Positions 47,361 through 60,151 of a stretch of DNA of 64,000 nucleotides are shown here, in pieces. The notes beneath the pieces were generated by a model. That model ran no database searches. It had not been told where the DNA came from and worked only from the letters and a program-made list of their open reading frames with translations. Origin of the DNA: Mesostigma viride (taxonomy: Eukaryota > Streptophyta > Mesostigmatophyceae > Mesostigmatales > Mesostigmataceae); assembly GCA_009746045.1 (NCBI GenBank), contig RPFO01000213.1, positions 11,742,553-11,806,552 of the forward strand. The letters are read 5' to 3'. The stretch's first letter is position 1, and the number at the start of each line of letters is the position of its first letter. A program made the position numbers and the translations under genes.

Positions 47361-48954
47361 TGCATGTGCACAACAGGAACAAAGGGCAGAGACCCCCTTT
47401 CTCCTTCATGCCAGAGGCATGCCACAGCGGCAATCGGACACGCCATAGACGATGGATCCGGCAAAGTGCTGTGGGTGCAATAAGACCCATGTGAGCATAT
47501 CATCAATAACAAGTAGCGTGGGCAAGTAAGCTGATCATAGCCAGGACGTACGTAGCATGCATGGCTGTACAAGGGCTAAGCTGAGGCTATGGCTGGTTGT
47601 GTACCGTGTGTTGGCAGTGCACGTGACTAGGTATGGTGGCACAGCTAGGCAAACATTCTAGGCATGGCTGCCATGGCGGCAGTGACTACCAATGGATACA
47701 AGCTAGGGCTGTTCAAGCTGTTCTAGCCCGCAGGGGGCGTCCACAACTTGTGGTTAATCATCGAGCCCCTCCAGTACACCTTGGGCTTCTAAGGGTCCTG
47801 CTTGTGGTGGAAGTATTCCTGTCGCGCGCCGTTCCGATTCGCACGAGTATTGGCTTTACGCGGGGCCGCCACGCGGCCGGCCCGGGGGACGAGGCGAGGC
47901 AGCTATAGGCATTGCGCGTGTGCGAGTTGTTACGCCTTTGGCATTTGGGCCTTACGGGAGCAACGCATGCGCCGTAGTGCGACGCGCAGCACTGGGAGTT
48001 GACAGCGGTACTGACATGCGTCACCAGGAGGTCAGTGCCAACGCTGGCAAGCAGCACGCACTGGCTGCTGGACTACAACACGGACCAAGCTATAGGCTGC
48101 GCCAGCCTGGCAATTATGCTTTATCGTGCAGGCTGAACATGCACGTGCACGCAAGCTGGCGCGTTATTGATCTCGAGAACTGTCCGCTGCAGGTAGATAA
48201 TGTCGTGCAATATTGGCATTGATATTCGGCAGGCTGGCAAGCCACTTTTGTGAATGCGACGAGGCAGCTTTTCTCGTCAGGGCCAGCTAGTTGTCGTACA
48301 TGCTTGGTTGGTGATATAGTTGTTTGGCAAGTCGACACTGGAGTGATCTGCGACAAGGGCATTTTGTCGTCTGGGATTTCTGGCCTACCCAGGTTGTCTA
48401 GTTGATTTTGTCGTCTAAAGAGAAAGTGCTAGATGATATGTTTCATATGCGGAACAGGGAGTCGTTGCAGACAACGACTTAGGATTTTGTGTACTTTTAG
48501 GTCTTGGTGCTGACCAAAGCCGAGTGCCACGGAGTAGCTTTGGTGTAATTGAAGCAGTATGGACGACAAAGCGGTTGTCGTCAGGATCAGATACTGAGCG
48601 TGGATACGAGGTAAGGCTGACGCAAGACTATTGCGTAAGTGTGAGGCATTCATTGGGATAAGTGTGTGTTTCCACCAGGGCGTTGGATGTAGCTCTGTGT
48701 GGATCCTTGAACTCTGTCTTGGTCATGGTGGTGCGTGGCAAGTGTGGCCAGCCCTCCTTTCTTTCATTGAGCCCAGCTATTGCTGAAACAGAGCTGCCAA
48801 GTTAGGTAGAGTATAGAGAAAAGTGGGCAGCACTAGTGGGGTAAGGCTAGCATGTCGCCCATCGATCACCCATGCAGCCATATACCTCATGAGGGCCAAC
48901 GAGGTCGTGGGCTACTGTCAGTGCAGGGAGTTTGGCACGAGTACGCGACATTCC
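47361..48954. other. Repeat-rich intergenic; LINE ORF1 fragment at 47727-47790
   Basis: The minus strand at 47727-47790 reads KPKVYWRGSMINHKLWTPPA, the C-terminal end of the LINE ORF1 seen at 6592-7809 and 52012. The rest is unrecognised. Confidence 0.55.
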
Positions 48955-49032
48955 GGCCACAGGTCGCGTCGCTGCTGCTGCTGAGTGGGGGTCAGGTCGT
49001 CGTCCAGCGTCCAGGTGAGGTCGTGCAACCTC
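48955..49032 (-). pseudogene. LINE ORF1 C-terminal fragment
   Basis: The minus strand reads LTWTLDDDLTPTQQQQRRDL followed by WPE. It matches the ORF1 C-terminal domain and is cut off at 49035 by the (TTA)n tail of another retroposon. Confidence 0.75.
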
Positions 49033-49035
<3 letters not shown>

Positions 49036-49112
<77 letters not shown>

Positions 49113-49330
49113 GCACGTGACTGCGTCACGTGGGTGCCAATACAGAGTAAAGGAACCTTCAACCCTATATACACAGTGAGAAGGAGGGAGGGCGCCCTAG
49201 CTTCTCTCACTGCCGCAAGTGGGCAGGCCACAGAGCGCTCTCTCCACAGCATGGTGCATGGCAGGCGGGGCGCAACACTGTGGGTGCAATACAACCAGTG
49301 CAATACCATAGGTAGGCTGACGCATAGCTT
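49036..49330 (-). mobile_element. CACGTGAC-palindrome retroposon with (TTA)n tail
   Basis: On the minus strand the element body ends in the perfect stem CACGTGAC-GCA-GTCACGTG (49112-49130), then about 25 TTA units. Body blocks match 20994-21115. It is inserted into the ORF1 fragment at 48955-49032, so it is the younger element. The upstream limit is uncertain. Confidence 0.72.
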
Positions 49331-49459
49331 ATGCTACAAAGGTGAGGTGGGCTCAAGACGTCGGCTAATTATAGGCGCAAGCTGATGACCACAAGGTGCC
49401 AGAGCTAATTGAAGGTACTATAACGCTGTGCGCTAATATCATTTCAAGTGCTGTAAAAT

Positions 49460-52260
49460 TCAATTAAATTAAATTATAACATGCCTCCGTGGGGAGGTCA
49501 TGTAGCACATATTCCATGATGGATGGGGTGGAGGAAGCCGCGTAATCGAACTATACTAACGCTAAGCTATCTAGAAAATCCTAACAACACTACTCATCAA
49601 AACGCCTCCTCCGCTTGGGGGGAGGTGGCTTGCCCACAGGGTCGGGCGTGTGCGCCTTGACAATCTTCTTCCACCGCGTCTTGTCCTGCATGCATGACAG
49701 TCCAAAGACGGGAGAGAGAGTGGATGCGGTGCTCAAACTGGGCTGGGACCACTAGGTCGTCCAGCAACATCTGAACGTAGTTCGTGACAGGTTTCCCTAC
49801 CCGGCCGTTTGGGAATGTCCGCGGGGCCAGGCCAGGTCAGAATGTGCCGCCCTGGCTGGCCAAGCCGCTGGGGGCCGGCCAGACCGAGGGTGGTGTCGAC
49901 CTGGCTGGTGCGGGCAAGGTGTCCTACAAATGCTATCCTATGCTGCCTAATCTCGTCCGAAACACGAGGCATGCCATGATATAAAGACTCGGATGACGGA
50001 CGCTCGGAAAAACCTACGTTAAGGACCTGTCGGAGCATCCTGTAAACCGTGCCGTCTAGCCTAGCTGCCAGTTTGGGTGGGAGGGTCCACGCCTCGGCGC
50101 CATACGTGAGCACCGTGAGGACGAGGACCTTGAAGAGCATGCGCTTGCCGGGTGCCTGCCCAGGCCCTTCGAGCGCCAGTAGGGTGTGAGCGAACGGAGC
50201 TTGGCCCAGGCAAGGCCGATGCGGGTGTCCACATCGTCGGCGGTGTCAGGAAGCCAGCTCCCCAACAGCTTGAAGCGGTCGCGGAACGGGACCTCCGTCC
50301 CGTCGAGCAGGGCGCGGCAGCGGTGGTTTACTGGAGGCCCCAATCACCATCGCCTCGGTTTTGACACTAATCTCCAACCCCACCGCCTGCGCCTCCAGGC
50401 CCAGGCAGTCCAGCCAGGTCTGAATGTGCTCGGGGCTCTCGATGAGGGTGGTATCATCTGCATAAATCAGGTCGGCAAGGCGGTAACCAGGTCTAACCCC
50501 GCCGTGCTCTTTCACGTTAAGGATGTCCAAGCCTGGCTCGAACCCCTTTAAAGAGCAGTAAAGCGCGCACGTGCCTGGCGCATGACGTGATCCACGACAA
50601 TAATGAACAGGTATGGGGACAGGACACAACCTTGCCACACCCCGTGGTGAAGGGGGAATGGTGGGGTGGTGCCTTCCGCAGTCCGCACTACTGCCTGTGA
50701 GCCCTCATACAGTCGGCGAATGGCAGCAATAAACGCAGGTGGCACCCGATTTAGAGCTAGGATGGCCCAAAGAGCCTCCCAGAGAACCGTGTCAAAGGCT
50801 TTGATATAGTCAACAAAAATGAAGACCAGCGGCAAACTGTCAGGGGGAAGGAGACGCACCTCCTCCATCAATCGGCGCGCGACAAACACAGCCATGACAG
50901 TGTTACGACCACGACGGAAACCCATCTGAGACTCACCCAGGTGTGGGTCCAGCGCGGCGCGGAGCCTGTGCAGCATCATGCACATGAAGACCTTCAGCGC
51001 GGCGCTCTGGAGGCAGACACCCCGGTAGTTACCGGGGTCAGCAGCAGAGCCCTTCTTGTACAGCATGACGCGGATGGCCGTCTGCCACTCAGCAGGCGGA
51101 GGCTCGTCAGAGAGCATGCAGGACACGGTTGCAGAACGCCAGCAGAAGATCCCTAACCACCAGATCAGGGGTCTTCAGCAGCTCAGCAGAAAGGTGGTCG
51201 GCACCGACTGCCGCATCGTACCGCAGGCGAGCAAGGGCGCCGTCCAATTCCTTCAAAGTGAAGGGGGGGACGACGTCGTCAGTGGCAAGGCAGCCCTCCT
51301 GCAAGGCGGGGACTTGGTAGTCCGCGGCCGAGGAGGGGGGCGCTGGTGGCGGCGGGGGTCCGGCGACCCCGAGGCGGGCGGCCGTCTCGGGGTGAAGCGG
51401 CGGGGGGGGGCGCGAGCCCCACCGGTCAAGGAAACATTGTGGGCCAACCAGCGGTCAAGGCTGACCGGCGCCGTGCCGTCCCCCGTGTGCTCCACCGGGG
51501 TGCGCTGCCGCCGGCCGCCGAGCCGGTCGAGGTGGTACCACATGTCCTTGCCCTGGTTGCGAGCCTGGCAGGCCTTGGCATCCGCGATGCACTGGGCCGC
51601 CTCCGCGTCCTGAGCGTGCTCGTAGGCCTCCACAAGGGCGGCCTCAGTTGAGCAATGGTTTCTGCAGCGGGTCCCGGTTACGCTTGAGGCGGTGCCGGGC
51701 GGCCAAGACCTTGGGGTCCTGGCGGTAGAGCGGGCCGGGGCGGCGGCGGGGCATGACCGGCAGGTGCCGGGCCGCCAGCAACGGGGCACGGGCCGCAAAG
51801 CCCGCAAAAATGGCGGCGTTGGGGGCACCCTTGTCCAGCTCGTCGACGTCCGCCCTGGCGTCCAGGGCCGACAGGTACTCCTGGCGGCACCGGTTCCGCT
51901 CGTGCTCGGCGTCCGTCCAGTCCTCAGGATCTCCCTTGACCGACCAAGTGCTGTAATGCCTAAGCTATCCCATAATCGATTGCCCCCATCTAGACAACTA
52001 GCTTGAGTGCTCTATCCCGGGGGAGCCCGGGGGGGCTTCCACAGTTTCTTGTTGACATAAAGGTCCCCGCCCCGCCAGTACACTTGGGGCTTATCGGGGT
52101 TGGTCTTGTGGCGGATGTAGTCGGGCCACTGACCGCGGCGTTGCTGCTGCTGGGCTGGCGTCAGTTTGTCGTCAAGTGACCAGGAGGTGTTCACCAGCTT
52201 CTTGCGGCGAGAGAGTTACCGAACTCGGGCTGTGATATCGCTGAAGGTGAGGACCACTGG
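49460..52260 (-). mobile_element. Decayed LINE (non-LTR retrotransposon) with ORF1 tail, RT and 3' end
   Basis: Coding order: ORF1 C-terminal domain (52215-52012; SLDDKLTPAQQQQRRGQWP and QVYWRGGDLYVNKKLW), linker (51930-51300), reverse transcriptase (51304-50250) and C-terminal region (50140-49587; LTYGAEAW, ending KPPPPKRRRRFDE). RT motifs: GADHLSAELLK, NYRGVCLQSAALKVF, ESQMGFRRGRNT, FVDYIKAFDTV, GVWQGCVLSPYLF and YADDTTLI (catalytic DD kept). At least four frameshifts (near 51115, 50560, 50330 and 50140) break it. The AP-endonuclease domain expected between ORF1 and RT is missing. A 3' stem-loop with an AATT-rich tail lies at 49467-49525. Clade not assigned. Confidence 0.9.
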
Positions 52261-55021
52261 AGGGGGCCCAGCCTTGGCCCGTGGATGGGGCAGGCGGTAG
52301 GCGCCCTGCAGTGGACATCGCACCTGGCAGCGCCATGCACGCCAAGAGTTTATTCTTCAGCTCATCGAGAAGAGACTCTGGGGTCTCCTTCGGCTGACAG
52401 AGCGACCTGTGGCCGGAGTATCTCCGCTACAAGCATGCAAGAGCCCAAGCTAGAAGCCCGAGCTAGGTGTTAATCTGGAGGGGCGGGGACTTGATAGTCA
52501 ATGTAACCAGCTGTGGAAGCCCCCACGGGCTAGACTAGTCATCATGTAGTCATGCACACCCATGTAATTGGGTACGTGATGCAATCTGGACGCCGTCACA
52601 CCAAGCCATACCAAAATTCATCCATCGGGGTTAATGCTCCGTGACTCCCCAACGGGAGCACGAGTTTAATTGACTAACACTGTGCCCATGCCTTGGTGGT
52701 CGTTCAAGCTGACTAGCTACATAACCAGGCATAGTTGTCTCACTTCATACAAATTGAGACATACTTGTATTGAGAAATGCGACTGTTTCTGCACGTACTA
52801 GCTTTATTATTTATTATGGTCTTATAGACAAGTGTATTACCTACCTGCCTTACAGACGCGCACGTGGGTCACCGAGTTCATCCATTCTTTCACAGGCGAT
52901 GCATCCCGTATTTTCCCCCGACATGCTGACTCCCTCCACACCCATCAAAATACACCAGGTGGCCAACCCCGGCCTCCCAACACTGCTATCTTCCAGACAA
53001 AAGATGGTACTATAAATCTAATATGTCAGACTTCAATGTCAGCTCGCAATGACTGACCAACCAGTATTCCGTGAGTTATCAACCCCAGTTGGCTCGTCAC
53101 CATTCCGTGCCGTGAATGTCCTGCCCGTTGCATACAAAAATGCTGCCAGCCCGCACAAAGCTCGAACAGCCAAGATCATCACAAACCACCTCTGCATCAG
53201 CTTCTTTTGCTCCATGGCTATGTAAAAATGGAGTTTCCGCACATGCAGCCGCCGGCGAGGGCCAGAAACAAAAGCGGGAAAAAATAGCTACACCAATCAC
53301 CAGCCACCCTTCCTCAAATGCTATACCAACAACCAGCCGCCCTTCCTTTACCTTGCAGGGTCCGCAAAGCCAGTGCCAATCAAACCGCCACATCCCTGGG
53401 CAACCCTAGGGCAATGGCCGGGCATTGGTCGTCTCCAAACGTCGACAGAGGATCCCCGCACGTTGCGCGCGTGGAGGCCCCATTGTGGTAGGAACACATA
53501 CCCCAGCTGAAAAGCCTATTCTTTTACTAAGACAGTTACTGGTTTAAATGACCCCCAACCCCTTTTGAAGACACCCTTGCCAAGCGATCTACAGCCAGAA
53601 TGTAGTACGATACGATTCTTACAACATGACCAAGCCCTAGTCACCGTGGTCACCGTCCCTGGATGCCCAGCCGGAAGGGCACGCCAGCACCGCCCTCTTC
53701 CTCAAACCCCTGGACATGGAGGGACAGTTGAGTGGCGGCAGCGTGGGTGTTCACCGGCTGCATCTTGGCACGCCGAGCGCCGTGACAGGTGCAATTGTTA
53801 AGTAGGCTCGACAGTCATGCAGAAGTAGGCTGAAATCGGAGGAATCCCCAGCCGACTGCCCGCCCAATGCCCTGCCCAGTGCCTCCATTGTTAGGGAAGA
53901 TGCCTCAAATCGCTCAGCAAGAAATCTCTGCCCGCAAAGGACCCTCGGGGGCCTTGCCACCCATCTCCCCTCGCCCAGGTGCTCGCCAGCTCAGCTTCCG
54001 TCCGGGTGGATTCCCCGCTCGAATGCCGTCATGGGATGTGGGCCATCCGACAACCTAGGGAGGCGGATGCAATTCACACCCCCAGCCGGTGAGGACACCC
54101 AACAATGTCCACAAGAGCGAATGGCGAGCAAACTAGTAAAATCTTCTTGGCCAAGGAGCCACAATCCCAGCTTCTCCATTTCAGTTCCAAGTCCCACATG
54201 TCCCCCCTGGCGCACCACTTTCCCCCCTGGCTGCAGCCCCCCCAGTCGCATACTCTCAAGCCGCAGCGCTCTCGCACCGAGGGCCTCTTCCCGCCCCCTA
54301 ATCACCCATGGAGGGGCCCACGTCCGCCCCGTCAAGCGGGAGGTATAGAAGCTACCAGCTGCTCCATTGCCCAACCCAAAGCAGCCACCTGGATCCTCTG
54401 GCGCCTGAAATACAGTGCCACCGCAAGGCCCTCCTACCTCACACGCCCCAAATAGAGTGCCCGCAAGCTGATCATCCTCCTCAGTGCCCCAAGATACCGC
54501 AGGCAACGATGACTGACCCTCTCATCAGAGGTCGGTCACATGGCTGCCGGTACGTTTGCCGGCATTACTTCGCCCCCCTCGTCTGCCCTGGCTCGAATGC
54601 CAGCAGAAGTCCCCGTGTCTGCCCTGGAAGTCATCACGAACTCCCAAGAAATCGCCAGAACCAGCCGTCCCTCTCATGCCCCCAACACGAGACCCATCGC
54701 CAGAGCAGGCTCCTCCTCATCTGCCAAGGATGAATCGGCAACATAGAGCTGTCACCCGTCCCCATCGTGCGCCCCGCCCAACAGCAGGCATCCTGCCGCG
54801 CCCATCCCCCTGCCGCACACGATCAAAAAGCAATCGCCACTCTGCCGCCTCGCACACGTCAGGTAGAGCAGGCGCCCTCCAAGAGCAGGCCTGTCCCCCT
54901 CCCGTCCCCCTCCAGTGTCAAACGTAGAGCGGTGGTCCTCGCTCGGGCCCTATGTAAAGCAGTCGTCTAAGAGATTGCCTTGTGAGGCGGTAGGCGTGTC
55001 ACCTAGAGCAGGCAGGCGTCC
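52261..55021. other. Intergenic stretch, unrecognised
   Basis: A stem-loop retroposon end lies at 52631-52675 (plus). Plus-strand frames around 53050-53224, 53650-53790 and 54540-54746 have protein-like composition but no recognisable domain, and I could not join them. C/A-rich paragraphs at 54100-54960 look repetitive. Confidence 0.4.
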
Positions 55022-58000
55022 TCACGCGCACGCGAGCGGCCCGACGGCAAACACGTTGGATGCGATGAACGCGCCGCCAAACGTGATGGCGATGATGCCC
55101 GCGATCAGGGACAGGCGCTGCGCCGGTCCAAGGGAAGGAGGATAAAGAAGGGCGGGCAGGTGGGCGAGCGGGCGGGCGGGCGGGCAGGGAAAGGGGGAGG
55201 AGGGAATACAGTGAAAAACGGGGGGGAGGGAGAAAGTGGGGAGGGGGAGGGCCAAGGCGGGAGGGAAAGGAATTGACATGAAATGACGGGCGTCAGCAGG
55301 GAAAGCAGGGATGTAAACACGTCAACGGACGGGGAAAACAGTTACATTTACTATCAACTAAGAAACGTAAGCAAGCACTTCGATTCACTTAAGATAAGAT
55401 AGAAACTTGTGAGGCTGTATCTTCCCAGCCCCGTTCCCCCCCCCCCCCCCCCCAAAAAAACCTACCCCCTACCCCCCACCTGCCCAGCCACCCAGCCACC
55501 GTCCCACCGTCCCACCCACCCGCCCAGCCACCCAGCCACCCAGCCACACACCCACCCACAAACCCACGCACCCACCCTTCCTTCATCCCATCTCTTGCTC
55601 ATCCACCCGCTCTTCATTCCGCCTAGATCGTGTACTCTCCCCCCACACCCATTAACCACAACCAGGCACGCCCCACACCCCGCCCTCACCTGCGTGACCC
55701 AGGGCATGCGCTTGCCCAGCGCGTGGCTGGCTGCGCCGATAAACGCCGTGTAGCTGCCCATCGCCAGCATCGTGCCCAGCATGAACGTGGTCAGGAACGC
55801 CGCGATCGACAGCTTGGACGGCAGTGCCAGCGCCGGCAGCACGACCATGAGCGCGTCCGGCTGCAGGCCAAACACGATCCCGTTGGCGTAAGTGGCCAGT
55901 CCGATGTGCTTGCTCTTGGACACGGCCTCCACCACCTCCATGTCCACTCCCTCCATGTCGGTGGAGGCTCCGTCCGCCTTGGGCGCTTCCTTCTCAAGGT
56001 GCTTCGCCTCGAGCACGCCGACCGCGCCGATGGCCACGAGGGTCAGGCCCACCTGGCAGGGGAAAAGGGGGGGGGGGGGAGCAGGAGGGCATAAGCAGGA
56101 AAGGGGGAGGGGGGGGGCGGAGGCAAGTAGAGGGGGGCAGGGATAGATTTTGTGAGTACGAGAAGAAAAAGAAACAGTACAAAAGAGAAAGAAAAGGTAT
56201 GTTGAGGTGAGGACGGTGAGGAGCGGTGGACAAAAAAGTTGTGGATGGGCTCCAGACAGGCGCCGGAGCAGTGGGAATGGGCGAACTGACAGCCTTGCCC
56301 ATGGTTGCCCATGCACCCACAACATCAGAGGTCATCGAAGAAGGGCACTAATGGAACACCTCCTGACCTCCACTCTCTGCTACTACAAGGCAAGGTCAGA
56401 ATCTGGCGGAAACAACAGGTTGACCGAGGCGACTCTCGGCACAGTATTACCCTTGATACATTTACTCTTGATACCATTTCCCTCAATACAATGTTACTCT
56501 CTCTCTAATGTCCTCCGGGTGAGGTCCCTTCACAAAATCACATCGGCCGTCAATACACCCGACGTGTACCATCATAACACAGAGTACTTCTCTGGCAATC
56601 TCAGTACTTGGTTATTGTCAACACCTGGTGATTCAATACTTGGTGCGATAGTCTTTTCCCAGCCATCTCCTTGATCTTCATACCACGGGGCTCTTGGTTC
56701 ATTTCAAACTCGCTCGTTCCAGCACGCTCGTTCATTAAAATGTAGTTCTTCTTAAATAATCTAGCGCTCGATCTTTAGATCGTCCTTATCGGCCTGCCAG
56801 CCCTGTAACACCCCCACCACAGTTCTATGGACCAACTAACCGTGTGCTGCTTATTCTTGCAGCAAGCAACACATTCTTGCAGCAAGCAACACATTCTTGC
56901 AGGAAGTATGTAATGGCGTGCTAGCGCCATAGTAAGCAACACCACAGGGTCAACACTAGAACCATGCCATCACCTATGCAACAGCATGCCACCCATTCCT
57001 ACTATATGGCATCCCCGCCCATACAGCCCGCCCATACAGCCCGCCCACACAGCCCGCCCATACAGCCCGCCCATACAGCCCGCCCATACAGCCCGCCCAT
57101 ACAGCCCGCCCATACAGCCCGCCCATACAGCCCGCCCATACAGCCCGCCCATACAGCCCGCCCATACAGCCCGCCCATACAGCCCGCCCATACAGCCTGC
57201 ACGTACCAGCGTCCCGCTCCAGCGCGACAGCATGGGCAGCATGTGGGAGATGCGGTCCTGCGGGACAGACAAGGGAAGAAGGGGGGGGGGGGGGGGGACG
57301 GAGGGGAGGGAATGGGAAGGGAGGGAGGGGGAAGCAGTAGACACAGCAGGGGCGGAGGGAAGGGTGGGTGGGCGGGAGGGCGTCACCAACAGATGAAACC
57401 TTTTCAACCTCAACCTCACTGTAATTGCCTCCTCAAAACATCTTCCACAGCCTACTATCTACCTACGGCCATTCCCAGACACCAGCTTTATAATTCATTA
57501 ATTAGCCATGCAGTCCCATCGGGGAGCCGCAGAGCCTTAAAACCTACGAGACACCAGTGTGTAGCAGCCCATCCACTCAACCCATTCTCCAACGGGGGGA
57601 CAAAACTGGCCCGCACCCTAGATTACCTGAACTCCTGCATCGGATGCCCTATGTCCTGTATGGTGCCGGTGCTGCCTGGGTAACCCATAGTCTGGATGCA
57701 GAGCGATACGTCCCAGACTATAGGTGAAGACGTCCCAAAGGCGGGAGCATGGCAGGACACGTTGCAGGCGATTTGGTCATAAAAACTCCACATTCCACAA
57801 ATACTCTAGGTTCCATAAAACTCCAGGTTCCATAATTTCCCTCTAGGCTCCGTAAGAACTCTCGGTTCCATAACAACTCTAGGCTCCAGTGCACTTGGGA
57901 TTTCTTAACAGAATCGTTACATTCCTGTCGTGCTCTCCGCGCAGCCTAAAAACCAAAAAACCAACCCACCAACGGTATTCGGTACCAGCGACCCAGCAAC

Positions 58001-59014
58001 ACAGGCAAGCTACGTTACGCAACGACTGTTAGAGGACCCGAGACAGGGGGCACCTCATTCAGCACATTGAGTTGTAACATGGACGATACCCCTCATGGGT
58101 TTATAGCAGCGAATATCTGTCAGGAAATACTAGTGTTCTCAACATCAATGGTAATTCAGGTATGCAACCAAAACAAAAACTCTTCACATTTTCAACACTG
58201 CATCCAAGATACGCGTAGAAATTTCAGGAATTAAAAATTAATTTAAGAATATACATACCTTTTTAATACACCTAAGGATATATATATATATACGACACGG
58301 AAAATATGTGAGTGGAATGAAGTGGCGTACCTTGAAAAGGAGGAAGACCAATCCCAAAAGCATCTGGCCTGTTCCATGTCCGCCGCCCCAGAGAGCCCCC
58401 AGCACCGCACTCATGGCTCTAGAGCGGCCAATGGTGAGTGGTGCCAGAGCAGCCAGGTGGTCGGGGCCGGTCAGCGTGTGCAAGCATCCGGTGGCCAGCC
58501 CGGTCCAGACGGTTCCCAGGATATGACTGTGCGGCTTCATCGTGTTGACGCATACATCCACTAGCGGCTTCGTGAAGGAGACCAAGGGGCGTGAAAAGCT
58601 TGAGCTGGGGGAGTAGACCACCATCAAGCCGGTAGCCACCAGGGCCGCCGCACAAATCCATGGTGCCGCACGAGCCACCACGACCAAGGGGTCCTGCTTG
58701 GGATGCGGCACTGGGTCCGACGACGAAGATGCACGTGCGCACACGGCAAAATGTCCTAGCCGTTGCCGTTGACAATGGAAAATACTCGGCTGCAGCAGGC
58801 AAGGAGAGGATAGTATAGGCCATCCGCGAGGGTTCTTAGAACCTAGACGCTCGGGTGAGTTGCCGAGGAATGACGCCCTCGCACACTGGCTAGCCAAGCG
58901 CGGCACAGCCTTTACTGCACTGTTAGCCTCTAATTTACTGCTGAGAGGAAAGGCAAAACATGAAGATGCCATTTCCACAACCCTGCTCTGCATAGTAACT
59001 ACAGTAGCAGCCAT
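55022..59014 (-). CDS. Plastid NicO/HupE-type metal transporter family protein, four exons
   Basis: Exons 58331-59014, 57207-57257, 55690-56052 and 55022-55117 join in phase to 397 residues ending TGA. The family (plant 'high-affinity nickel-transport' proteins; bacterial NicO/RcnA relatives) moves divalent metals across membranes. Residues 1 to about 95 are Ser/Ala/Arg-rich with few acids, typical of a chloroplast transit peptide. Family motifs: CLHTLTGPDHLAAL (His/Asp metal site, about residue 180), GALWGGGHGTGQ, VGLTLVAIGAVGV, GLQPDALMVVLPALALPS and MLAMGSYTAFIG. About six hydrophobic segments are visible, plus a final one in exon 4 (LIAGIIAITFGGAFIAS). An acidic loop (DGASTDMEGVDMEVVE) lies between segments. 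Start chosen at the first ATG (59014). Metal specificity cannot be read from sequence. Divergent from CHIP. Confidence 0.93.
55122..55265 (-). repeat. Purine-rich tract upstream of a NicO acceptor
   Basis: G/A-rich low-complexity DNA (GGGCGGGCGG and GGGGGAGGAG runs) is pyrimidine-rich on the coding strand. It directly precedes the exon-4 acceptor at 55118. Further down the same intron, 55438-55570 is C-rich on the plus strand. Confidence 0.8.
57010..57200. repeat. 13 bp tandem repeat (CCCGCCCATACAG)n
   Basis: About fourteen units start just after the NicO exon-2 donor on the coding strand. A G18-type run lies on the other side of this 51 bp exon (57281-57298). Confidence 0.93.
57492..57546 (-). 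mobile_element. Stem-loop retroposon 3' end
   Basis: The minus strand carries GCGGCTCCCCGATGGGACTG and then a GCTAATTAATGAAT tail, a diverged copy of the 40811/47297 family, in NicO intron 1. Confidence 0.65.
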
Positions 59015-60151
59015 GACACCTCGCAACGGGTGCCCAAGCTCGTAACTGAAAAAACTTATGTTATCCCGCCGTTAAGAGCATAGACTGTCTGCAATAGCAT
59101 GCAAGGCCAGCGGCCGCCTGCGTTATTTATCGTATCCGTTGTTGCAAAAAAAGTACTGCCTTCCGCAACGTAAAAATTCAATTTTCTACCGAGTTGCGTC
59201 GCAAGACTGAAGCGGAATGTGCGGCATGGCCAGCAGCACCAGATAAATACGACCGCTATCTTACCGATGACGGTGCTGATGGCGCAAGCGGGTCTGTGTC
59301 GACGAAGAAACTGGCCGTCATCGCGGTTGATTGCGTCGGTGCGCTGCATCACGCAGCCGCGCGGGCTGCGCAGTTCCCTCCATTTGCGGGCGAGATTCTC
59401 CAGCTACTTGGGTAAAACGAGCGGCATAGGGCTTCTGCGTACTGCGGAGGCCGTCCACGTTACCCCTCCAATCGCAAGATGCGCACCGTTTGATACGCAT
59501 AGCACACGAAGTCTCGTGCCGCAAACACATAACGGAACATTTCTGGCCGGCGCTGGTTGATACCCTTGACATACGGAAAAAGAAAGCGCGGGTCATGCAG
59601 GGGTCATTGGAAAATTTCCACCTGGGCAGACCTACTGCGGACGCCTGTACGGACAATTACGGATGCATGGCGTATGTGACCTAATGTGACCTCGTGGGAT
59701 CACGGGTGACTGGCGCAATAATCTGCTGGAAATTCAACTGTGGTTGGATCAGTTACGTACCTAATAACTGGCAGACCCAACAAGAACCACAGGGCCCGAC
59801 GGCCGACGCGAGAGCCAAGTACTTCTATGTATGGCATGATCTTCGAAGCAGCATGGCCTCAGGTTCAGCAGGGCAGGTTCAGCAGGGCAGGTTCAGCAGG
59901 GCCTATTTTACCGCAACTTCGGTCAACGACAGGCCACAGGAGCTCCCGAGTAGAGGAACACGCGTCAGCCTCGCATGCGCTTTAATTTGGCCGCCATAGC
60001 ATTTTCAGCCAAGTTCAGCAACGTGCACTGAAATAATAGGGCATGGTGCCCTTGACGGTCGACGTTCATAACGCAGAAGGGGGAACGAAAATTGGATCTG
60101 TGCCATGGTATACTCGACGGTTGTCGCTGCTACTCTGCCGGGGCAGGGCCA
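59015..60151. other. Divergent intergenic region between NicO and CHIP
   Basis: No exon recognised. A 14 bp unit (GGTTCAGCAGGGCA) is repeated three times at 59861-59903. Confidence 0.5.
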
